A DNA stretch of 64,000 nt from Ruegeria sp. HKCCD4315. GTDB taxonomy: Bacteria > Pseudomonadota > Alphaproteobacteria > Rhodobacterales > Rhodobacteraceae. The stretch lies in contig NZ_WVRN01000001.1 of the NCBI RefSeq assembly GCF_013112245.1, positions 2,422,501 through 2,486,500 of the forward strand, read 5' to 3'. The notes beneath the pieces are model-generated. The model did not search any database and was not told where the DNA came from. It saw only the letters and a program-made list of their open reading frames with translations. Made by a program: the position numbers and the translations under genes. Shown here one piece after another: positions 34,449 through 41,333 of the stretch (positions are counted from its first letter, which is position 1; every line of letters starts with the position of its first letter).

Positions 34449-35831
34449 ATGGGGCAGATGTTGAAATGTGTCTCGCCGATTGATGGATCGGTTTTCGCGG
34501 AACGAGACGTGTTGTCTCGGGATGCGGCATTTGAGGTTGCAGGCCGGGCGCGCGCCGCTCAGGCAAATTGGGCGGCGCGTCCGCTGCGGGAACGGATTGA
34601 TCTTGTCATGGCAGGCGTGGCCGCTGTTGGCGCGATGAATGATGAGATCGTGCCAGAACTTGCGCATATGATGGGCCGCCCGGTGCGTTATGGTGGCGAG
34701 TTCGGCGGCTTCAACGAACGTGCCAGCCATATGGCGGAGATTGCAGAAACATCTCTGGCTGATATCGCGGTAGGCGAGGACGAAACGTTTCGGCGTTACA
34801 TCAAGCGCATTCCACACGGGGTCGTGTTTGTGGTGGCGCCTTGGAACTATCCCTACATGACAGCGATCAACACTGTTGCCCCTGCACTGATCGCGGGCAA
34901 TACGGTGATCCTGAAGCACGCCACGCAGACCCTGCTGGTGGGGGAACGTATGGCGCAAGCCTTCCATGCAGTCGGTGTGCCTGAAGATGTGTTCCAGAAC
35001 GTGTTCCTCAGCCATGACGTTACCAATGACCTGATCGCGGGCAATGCGTTTGACTTGGTGAACTTCACCGGCTCGGTCGGTGGCGGCCAGGCGATGGAGC
35101 GCGCGGCGGCTGGTACCTTTACCGGCGTCGGCACCGAACTGGGCGGCAAGGATCCGGGCTATGTCATGGAAGATGCCGATCTGGATGCCGCCGTCGATAC
35201 ATTGATTGATGGCGCGATGTTCAACTCGGGCCAGTGCTGCTGCGGGATCGAGCGGATTTATGTGCACGAAAGCCTTTATGACGATTTTGTCGCCAAGGCC
35301 GTGGAGATCGTGAAGGGATATAAGCTGGGCAACCCGCTGGACGCTGAGACGACCATCGGACCCATGGCCAACGTCCGTTTCGCTGATGAAGTGCGCGCTC
35401 AGATTTCCGAGGCGGTTGAAGCAGGCGCGGTAGCGCATATCGAAACCTTACCTGAGGACGATGGCGGCGCTTATCTGACCCCTCAGATATTGACCAATGT
35501 GACCCATGACATGCGCGTTATGCGGGATGAGAGCTTTGGACCGGTTGTGGGTATCATGAAGGTCTCGTCGGATGACGAAGCAATCGCGCTGATGAATGAC
35601 AGTGAATTTGGCCTGACCGCCAGCCTCTGGACGCGTGATGTAGATCGCGCAGCGCGAGTGGGCGACCAGATCGAGACCGGCACGGTATTCATGAACCGTG
35701 CGGATTATCTGGACCCTGGCCTGTGCTGGACCGGATGCAAGAATACCGGGCGCGGCGGCGGTCTGTCGGTCATTGGGTACCACAATCTCACCCGTCCCAA
35801 ATCCTACCACCTTAAGAAGGTCACGGGCTAA
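34449..35831 (+). CDS. Aldehyde dehydrogenase family protein
   Basis: An NAD(P)-dependent aldehyde dehydrogenase of 460 residues. VAPWNYPYMTAINTVAPAL starts the cofactor domain, followed by FTGSVGGGQAM. Glu230 in GTELGGKDPGYV is the general base, and the nucleophile is Cys264 within FNSGQCCCG, a run of three cysteines. ATG 34449 has GGAG five bases upstream; the longer call starts at GTG 34443. Next to an iron alcohol dehydrogenase and a glutamyl ligase, it would oxidise the aldehyde made from an alcohol to an acid. Confidence 0.92.
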   Translation: MGQMLKCVSPIDGSVFAERDVLSRDAAFEVAGRARAAQANWAARPLRERIDLVMAGVAAVGAMNDEIVPELAHMMGRPVRYGGEFGGFNERASHMAEIAETSLADIAVGEDETFRRYIKRIPHGVVFVVAPWNYPYMTAINTVAPALIAGNTVILKHATQTLLVGERMAQAFHAVGVPEDVFQNVFLSHDVTNDLIAGNAFDLVNFTGSVGGGQAMERAAAGTFTGVGTELGGKDPGYVMEDADLDAAVDTLIDGAMFNSGQCCCGIERIYVHESLYDDFVAKAVEIVKGYKLGNPLDAETTIGPMANVRFADEVRAQISEAVEAGAVAHIETLPEDDGGAYLTPQILTNVTHDMRVMRDESFGPVVGIMKVSSDDEAIALMNDSEFGLTASLWTRDVDRAARVGDQIETGTVFMNRADYLDPGLCWTGCKNTGRGGGLSVIGYHNLTRPKSYHLKKVTG

Positions 35832-35898
35832 AGACGACGGCCTGCTCGGGTCTTACGCCCTCGCCCGGACAGGTTGCACATTACAAAGGAAACCTGAC

Positions 35899-37044
35899 AT
35901 GTCACTTGTTGGAAACTGGTCTTATCCGACCGCAATCAAATTCGGTGCCGGACGCATCAAGGAATTGCCCGAAGCCTGTGCCGCAGCCGGTATGAAAAAA
36001 CCTCTGCTGGTCACCGATAAGGGCTTGGCCGATCTGCCAATCACCTCTGCAACGCTGGACATTATGGAAGCTGCCGGTTTGGGCCGTGGGCTGTTCAGCG
36101 ACGTAGATCCCAACCCGAACGAAAAGAACCTTGAGGCAGGTATCGCAGCATATAACGCGGGCGGCCATGACGGGGTGATCGCCTTTGGCGGGGGGTCTGG
36201 TCTGGACCTTGGTAAAATGGTTGCCTTTATGGCAGGCCAATCCCGCCCAGTTTGGGATTTTGAGGATATCGGCGACTGGTGGACCCGAGCAGACGCGGAC
36301 GGGATCGCCCCAATCATTGCGGTCCCGACCACCGCCGGGACCGGATCAGAAGTGGGGCGTGCCAGCGTCATCACCAACTCGGAAACCCACGCCAAGAAAA
36401 TCATCTTCCATCCCAAAGTGCTTCCGGCCGCGGTGATCTGCGACCCCGAGCTTACCGTGGGAATGCCCAAATTCATCACCGCAGGTACCGGTCTGGATGC
36501 ATTTGCGCACTGCGTTGAAGCCTTCTCGAGCCCGCACTATCACCCGATGAGTCAGGGCATTGCGTTGGAAGGCATGCGCCTGGTGAAAGAGTACCTGCCG
36601 CGCGCCTATGCCGACGGCACCGACATCGAAGCCCGCGCCCAGATGATGAGCGCAGCAGCCATGGGCGCGACAGCTTTCCAGAAAGGTCTGGGTGCCATCC
36701 ACGCGATGAGCCACCCGATCGGTGCGGTGTTCAACACTCATCACGGCACGACCAACGCGGTGTGTATGCCCGCTGTGTTGGAGTTCAACGCCCCCGCCAT
36801 CGCCGACAGGTTCCAGCAGGCAGCGGCTTATCTGGGCATTGATGGTGGCTTTGAAGGCTTCCGCGCTTTTGTGCAGGAATTCAACGACAGCCTCGGCATC
36901 CCGCGCACTCTTTCTGATCTGGGGGTCACCGAAGCGTCAATCCCCGAGCTGGTGGAAGGCGCGGTCATTGATCCCTCTTGCGGGGGCAACCCGATTGAGT
37001 TGACGAAAGAAAACCTGACACAGCTGTTCAAAGCAGCGCTTTAA
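35899..37044 (+). CDS. Iron-containing alcohol dehydrogenase
   Basis: A group III (Fe-dependent) alcohol dehydrogenase of 381 residues. The nucleotide loop AFGGGSGLDLGKMVAF and PTTAGTGSEVGRASVI are intact. All four iron ligands can be placed: Asp200, His204 (GLDAFAHCVEAFSS), His268 and His282 (GAIHAMSHP...NTHHGTTN). AAAGGAAA precedes ATG 35899; the frame extends upstream inside the aldehyde dehydrogenase gene but without sense. It is the last gene of the cluster and is followed by a strong terminator. It pairs naturally with the aldehyde dehydrogenase for a two-step alcohol-to-acid oxidation. Confidence 0.93.
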   Translation: MSLVGNWSYPTAIKFGAGRIKELPEACAAAGMKKPLLVTDKGLADLPITSATLDIMEAAGLGRGLFSDVDPNPNEKNLEAGIAAYNAGGHDGVIAFGGGSGLDLGKMVAFMAGQSRPVWDFEDIGDWWTRADADGIAPIIAVPTTAGTGSEVGRASVITNSETHAKKIIFHPKVLPAAVICDPELTVGMPKFITAGTGLDAFAHCVEAFSSPHYHPMSQGIALEGMRLVKEYLPRAYADGTDIEARAQMMSAAAMGATAFQKGLGAIHAMSHPIGAVFNTHHGTTNAVCMPAVLEFNAPAIADRFQQAAAYLGIDGGFEGFRAFVQEFNDSLGIPRTLSDLGVTEASIPELVEGAVIDPSCGGNPIELTKENLTQLFKAAL

Positions 37045-37048
37045 AGTC

Positions 37049-37078
37049 AAAGGGCCCGGCAAAACTGCCGGGCCCTTT
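37049..37078. terminator. Bidirectional terminator
   Basis: AAAGGGCCCGGCA (37049-37061) pairs perfectly with TGCCGGGCCCTTT (37066-37078) around AAAC. The flanking A and T runs let it end both the rightward catabolic operon and the leftward HlyD operon. Confidence 0.9.
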
Positions 37079-37101
37079 GCGTTTGGGTTACCTAAACCGG
37101 A

Positions 37102-38334
37102 TCAATGCCCGGTTAGAACCAGAGTATTCACCGGCATCAGGATCAGACGCAAACGCAGACCGGCCGCGTGAACGACACCGATCGTGTCCACCACATGCAA
37201 GAATGCGGCCTCCCAAAAACCGAGATCCTCATGCTCCAACCGCTCATGGTTGTCGGTGTAAACATTGGCCAGACAGTTGCTGCCAGGAGGGATGTCATCG
37301 GCCATACCTTTGTAAAGCGGTTCCATATACACCAGAATCGAGCCGGGATTGTTGTTGGCCTGCACATCCCTGAGTTCGTCCGAGGGACGAATCTGACCAG
37401 AAGGAATGACATCCTGCACTTCGACCACGACCGTAGGGATAACAGTGAACGGCTTGGTCATACAGCCCAACTCACCGATCATGCCGGGCTTGATAACCTG
37501 AGCAGACAGCTGGTTGAATGCAGCCTGGAACCGATCATGTCCGGTATGGGACGGCACCAGAATACCAGCGGGGCGCAGCAAAGGGCTGACATAGTCGCCG
37601 ACTTGCAAGCTAAACTGCTCCACCCGGCCCGTCACACCGGCAAGTATCACTGTTTTGTCCAGTTCGGTCTGTGCGGCGTCCAATTGCGCGATGGCACTGG
37701 CCAGTTGCGCCGGAATCAACTCTTCGATTTGCTGTTCGACCGCTGCGCGTTTGGCTTCTGCGGCAAAAACCTGGGCCTCACGCTCGGCGACAAGGTTCTC
37801 CAGGCGCTCGATCTCGGCCAGCCGTACCGCACTTGATCCTTCGTCCCGCAAGGTTGTGTTGCGCTCCAAATCCTCAAGCGCCTGCGCCAGAGCCGCCTTG
37901 GACCCGGCAATACCTGCGTCAGCCTCGGCCAGGTCAGTTTCTGCAACCTTAAGCGAGGCTTGAACCTGCGCAATCTGAGCATTTGCCGCCTGAACCTGTG
38001 CGGTCTGAGTAAAATCCTCGATCCGGAAAATCGGCTGACCCGCTGTGACGAGTTCGTTGCTTTTGACAAATACTTCAGACACACGACCGCCCAGTTGCGG
38101 CAGGATCGTCACGGTACGGAAATAGGACGCGGCGGTTTTGCTGGCCGGGTGAAAATAGAACAGCGTGGTGATCACGGTCAGCGCCAGAATGGCGCATGTC
38201 GTCAAACCCCAACGCAATTCATACCACATGGTAAACAACGTGATCTCGCGACCGATACGTTTACCCTGAACAAACCGGCGGAACAAATAGTCGGGCAGCA
38301 CCGTGATCAAGGCGCAGAGCATAGTCTCGATCAT
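37102..38334 (-). CDS. HlyD family membrane fusion/adaptor protein
   Basis: A 410-residue inner-membrane-anchored adaptor. A hydrophobic first segment (MIETMLCALITVLPDYLF), a loop and a second transmembrane helix (LTTCAILALTVITTLFYF) come first. The lipoyl half-motif (LGGRVSEVFVKSNELVTAGQ), a long coiled-coil hairpin rich in Ala/Glu (residues about 115-215) and the closing barrel strand VTGRVEQFSLQVGDYVSP follow. Such proteins link inner-membrane pumps to the outer membrane, but no pump or TolC-like gene is adjacent. The start overlaps the stop of the small membrane gene by four bases. Confidence 0.87.
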   Translation of the reverse strand: MIETMLCALITVLPDYLFRRFVQGKRIGREITLFTMWYELRWGLTTCAILALTVITTLFYFHPASKTAASYFRTVTILPQLGGRVSEVFVKSNELVTAGQPIFRIEDFTQTAQVQAANAQIAQVQASLKVAETDLAEADAGIAGSKAALAQALEDLERNTTLRDEGSSAVRLAEIERLENLVAEREAQVFAAEAKRAAVEQQIEELIPAQLASAIAQLDAAQTELDKTVILAGVTGRVEQFSLQVGDYVSPLLRPAGILVPSHTGHDRFQAAFNQLSAQVIKPGMIGELGCMTKPFTVIPTVVVEVQDVIPSGQIRPSDELRDVQANNNPGSILVYMEPLYKGMADDIPPGSNCLANVYTDNHERLEHEDLGFWEAAFLHVVDTIGVVHAAGLRLRLILMPVNTLVLTGH

Positions 38335-38759
38335 TTGCTGTGCTCCTGCACTTCGCCTGTTTCGGACACAGGTGGCGTTGGTTCTGTCACCTCAGGCACC
38401 CGCTCGGGCGCTGGGACCCGAGAAAGCGAACGAATGGCGTCAGCAATGTTTCGGAGCGGAGTGGCAAAATCCGGAAATTGAAACCCTGCGACCAGTATGG
38501 CGGCAACCCAGAAAAGTCCATTATGTGTAAACAATGCAAGCAGCGCCAGAATACCTACCAATTGAAATTGTGGGTGATTGTTTTCGTGGGCCATTTTCTC
38601 GGGAACGGAATGAAGCGTCAGATAACCAACACCGATCAGCACCACCAGAACGACAAAGAAAACAACCATCGCTGAGAATAGGTAGTCGCTTCCGTCAGCT
38701 GCGACGACGTATCGGGGAATATGCCCTGTCGCCATTGGATGAAGGTCCGCAGCAGTCAC
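38331..38759 (-). CDS. Small inner-membrane protein paired with HlyD protein
   Basis: A 142-residue protein not recognised as a named family. It has three hydrophobic segments (AMVVFFVVLVVLIGVGYLTL; QLVGILALLALFTHNGLFW continuing into VAAILVAGF) and a Pro/Glu-rich C-terminal tail. Its stop overlaps the HlyD start (38331-38334), so the two are cotranslated. Pairs of a small membrane protein and an HlyD adaptor (AaeX-AaeA or YiaW-YiaV style) are known, but I could not assign this one to either. It probably supports assembly of the adaptor. Confidence 0.75.
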   Translation of the reverse strand: MTAADLHPMATGHIPRYVVAADGSDYLFSAMVVFFVVLVVLIGVGYLTLHSVPEKMAHENNHPQFQLVGILALLALFTHNGLFWVAAILVAGFQFPDFATPLRNIADAIRSLSRVPAPERVPEVTEPTPPVSETGEVQEHSK

Positions 38760-38920
38760 ATTACCCTCCTGTTTATTTTGATACGTCTTTGACCGGGTTG
38801 AAGCACAAATTCAAGGCTGCTTATAGTCCGGAAGGCAAAACGCAAAACGAACCAGAGGCGCGCGGGCGAAAATGTTCTCCCGAAAACCGGGCCATCTCTG
38901 ATCTGTAGGGTTAACAAGAA

Positions 38921-39994
38921 ATGATTGATTTCCTGATCATCGGAGGCGGTATCGCCGGACTTAGCGCGGGCGCGCGTCTGTCGACGCACGGAAAAGTGAT
39001 GGTGCTCGAAGCCGAAGACGCCTTGGGCTATCACGCATCCGGGCGGTCGGCGGCATTGTTTGAAGAAAGCTATGGACCACCTTCAGTGATCGCTTTGAAC
39101 AAAGCCGGGGGTGACTTTCTACACACACAGAATGGTGGCTATCTAACCCCACGGGGTTTGATGCTCGTCGGTGCACAAGAACAATCTCAGCAGTTCGATG
39201 CCGATTCCAACGACCTGAACATGGCCCAGATATCGGTAGATGAGGCCATCGCGCGCGTTCCGATCCTGAACCCCGAACAGGTCGGTTTTGCAGCAGTCAG
39301 CGAGGCCGCATTTGACATCGACACGGATCGTTTGTTGCAGGACTTCGCCAGGACCATCCGGCACAACGGCGGGACGGTTTCAACCAAGCACAAAGTCACA
39401 GCCATCTGCAAAGACACACATTGGATCGTCACCGCCGGTCAGAGTTTTGAAGCACGCAATATGGTTAATGCTGCAGGGGCCTGGGTCGACGAAATCGCCA
39501 GACTTGCTGACCTTCCACCTATCGGTATCACGCCTCGCCGCCGGTCTATGGCCCGACTGCCCGCCCCCGGAGGCCATGATGTGTCGTGCTGGCCCATGAT
39601 GCTTGGCGTGGGTGAAACGTGGTACGCCAAACCAGATGCCGGGAAACTGTTGGTCTCGCCATCCGAAGCAGACCCAGTTCCACCTCAGGATGCTTATGCC
39701 GACGATTTGGTTCTGGCAGAAGGTTTGGCACGCTACGAAGCCCTGATGACCGAAGTAGTCAAACGTGTCGAAACAACTTGGGCCGGCCTGCGCAGTTTTG
39801 CCCCAGACGGAACTCTGGTGCTCGGACGGGACCCTCATGACCCAACATTCATCTGGAGTGCGGGTCAAGGCGGTTATGGTTTCCAAACAGCACCAGCCGC
39901 CTCTCAGCTGCTTTGCGATTTGGTGGTCGGAACCCCCCCTGCCCTTGATGCCAAGAGTGTTGCCATGCTGACCCCGGAAAGGTTGAAGCGATGA
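38921..39994 (+). CDS. FAD-dependent amine/amino-acid oxidoreductase (DAO family)
   Basis: A 357-residue flavoenzyme of the DAO family (D-amino acid dehydrogenase, glycine or sarcosine oxidase type). It begins DFLIIGGGIAGLSAGARLS, the dinucleotide-binding fold, followed by YHASGRSAALFEESYG. The middle domain has ARNMVNAAGAWVDEIARLAD, and the C-terminal FAD contact is SAGQGGYGFQTAPAASQL. It oxidises a C-N bond; the substrate is not known. Its stop overlaps the next start (ATGA at 39991). Confidence 0.88.
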   Translation: MIDFLIIGGGIAGLSAGARLSTHGKVMVLEAEDALGYHASGRSAALFEESYGPPSVIALNKAGGDFLHTQNGGYLTPRGLMLVGAQEQSQQFDADSNDLNMAQISVDEAIARVPILNPEQVGFAAVSEAAFDIDTDRLLQDFARTIRHNGGTVSTKHKVTAICKDTHWIVTAGQSFEARNMVNAAGAWVDEIARLADLPPIGITPRRRSMARLPAPGGHDVSCWPMMLGVGETWYAKPDAGKLLVSPSEADPVPPQDAYADDLVLAEGLARYEALMTEVVKRVETTWAGLRSFAPDGTLVLGRDPHDPTFIWSAGQGGYGFQTAPAASQLLCDLVVGTPPALDAKSVAMLTPERLKR

Positions 39995-40644
39995 TCAAAC
40001 GCAAGCTTCCCCCCTCTGCCAGTGTCGCCAATACAGCCGAGGACGGCAAAATGGTGGCCCCTGCGGCATCGCGAAACTCTGACGTCTTATGCGCATTGCT
40101 GAGCGACTGGGCTCCGCCACAAGGGCGGTCGTTAGAAATCGCCAGTGGGACCGGTCAGCATATGGCGGCTTTTGCGGCCCAGTTACCCGACTTGGAGTGG
40201 CAGCCAACGGAAATCGACCCAGATCGGCGGGCCAGTATCGATGCCTACGTGCGTGAGTTTCCGAATGTCGCCTTGGCCGAAGAACTGGATGCGACCGCCG
40301 CAGGCTGGCATGCCCGGTTCGCCGGACAAAACATGATCGTGTTGATCAACCTGATACACTTGATCAGTTGGCAGGAAACACGAACTATTGTCGCAGAGGT
40401 CGCCAAGGCACTCGCACCATCCGGGCGGTTTGTTCTTTATGGACCATTTATGCGGTCGGGACTGCTCACCAGTGATGGAGACAAGAGATTTCACCAAGCT
40501 CTGACGGAACAAGACCCTGACATTGGGTACAAAAATGACACCGAAATACTTGCGTTGTTTGAAGAATTTGGTCTCAACGTACTGAAGACTGTTGATATGC
40601 CCGCCAACAACCTCGCATTTATCTCATCGCGACCAGCGGACTGA
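39991..40644 (+). CDS. DUF938 family protein (SAM-dependent methyltransferase fold)
   Basis: A 217-residue protein of the DUF938 family. It opens with the typical SASVANTAEDGKMVAPAASR. A SAM-binding-like loop LEIASGTGQHMAAFAAQLP and LEWQPTEIDPDRRASI are present, and NLIHLISWQETRTIVAEVAK is characteristic. Members look like class I methyltransferases, but no activity is assigned. It is coupled by ATGA overlap to the flavoenzyme gene before it. Confidence 0.9.
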   Translation: MIKRKLPPSASVANTAEDGKMVAPAASRNSDVLCALLSDWAPPQGRSLEIASGTGQHMAAFAAQLPDLEWQPTEIDPDRRASIDAYVREFPNVALAEELDATAAGWHARFAGQNMIVLINLIHLISWQETRTIVAEVAKALAPSGRFVLYGPFMRSGLLTSDGDKRFHQALTEQDPDIGYKNDTEILALFEEFGLNVLKTVDMPANNLAFISSRPAD

Positions 40645-40713
40645 TCGAGATCAAAGTCAGAGCCCTATTATCCGCCTCATATTCTGATTACGTTATATGA
40701 AAAGGCGGCTGCA

Positions 40714-41052
40714 ATGGACTGGCAAGGAAAACTCTCTGAAACGCGCAAGAGCCTACGCAATCTCAACGGGTCCATCCCGGAAACCACGCGCGCTTTCGGG
40801 ACGCTTGGGAAGGTTGTGAAGGAAGGCGGAACACTTGACTACAAGACAAAGGAATTCATCGCTTTGGGCATGTCGGTTACGCTCCGATGCGAGCCCTGTA
40901 TCTCCCTACACACAGAAGCTTTGGTCAAAGTTGGCGCGACAAGAGATGAAGTGTCGGACGTCTTGGCAATGGCCATTCAGATGGGTGGTGGACCAGCCAT
41001 GATGTATGCTGCCAAAGCGTTGGAGTGTTTCGACGAATTGAATACCCTGTAG
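40714..41052 (+). CDS. Carboxymuconolactone decarboxylase family protein (AhpD-like)
   Basis: A 112-residue helical protein of the CMD/AhpD family. It carries the redox motif RCEPCISLHTEALVKVGAT, i.e. CxxC followed by a histidine, which in AhpD-type members supports alkylhydroperoxidase activity. The usual C-terminal MYAAKALECFDEL is present. ATG 40714 has AAAGGCGGC ahead of it. The partner is unknown; the gene lies 70 bases after the DUF938 gene and before a repeat-rich gap. Confidence 0.9.
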   Translation: MDWQGKLSETRKSLRNLNGSIPETTRAFGTLGKVVKEGGTLDYKTKEFIALGMSVTLRCEPCISLHTEALVKVGATRDEVSDVLAMAIQMGGGPAMMYAAKALECFDELNTL

Positions 41053-41089
41053 TCTGGGAGCATCCCCAAAAGCCTGCTGACGCAGGCTT

Positions 41090-41122
41090 GCCTCCGGCGG
41101 AGGTATTTTTGAACAGAAGAAG
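41090..41122 (+). repeat. Dispersed intergenic repeat, copy 3 (variant)
   Basis: A CCTCC/GGAGG hairpin (41091-41103) runs directly into TATTTTTGAACAGAAGAAG, a variant of the block at 1717-1743. An inverted partner lies at 41248-41279. Confidence 0.7.
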
Positions 41123-41218
41123 TAACGGATCGTTAACTCTGAACGGGAATGATGGTTTTGCGGTACAGGCGGAGGCGCCGATGACCGCAACAGGAGAAGG
41201 CCCCCTTGCAAAAAAGCA

Positions 41219-41247
41219 GGGGGGCTGAATTTTGAACCCAGCCCCCT
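41219..41247 (+). terminator. G/C-rich hairpin between repeat copies 3 and 4
   Basis: GGGGGCTG (41220-41227) pairs with CAGCCCCC (41239-41246). CTTCTTCTGTTTTT follows on the plus strand, so it may end transcription of the AhpD-like gene. Confidence 0.5.
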
Positions 41248-41279
41248 CTTCTTCTGTTTTTAATACCTCCGCCGGAGGC
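41248..41279 (-). repeat. Dispersed intergenic repeat, copy 4 (inverted variant)
   Basis: Read on the minus strand it begins GCCTCCGGCGGAGGTATT and ends CAGAAGAAG, matching copy 3 except for a short A/T core. The two copies face each other across about 125 bases. Confidence 0.7.
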
Positions 41280-41333
41280 ATGTGCCGCCATAGGCGGCGC
41301 ATTTATTGCACAGCTGATGCCATTGACTGCGGC

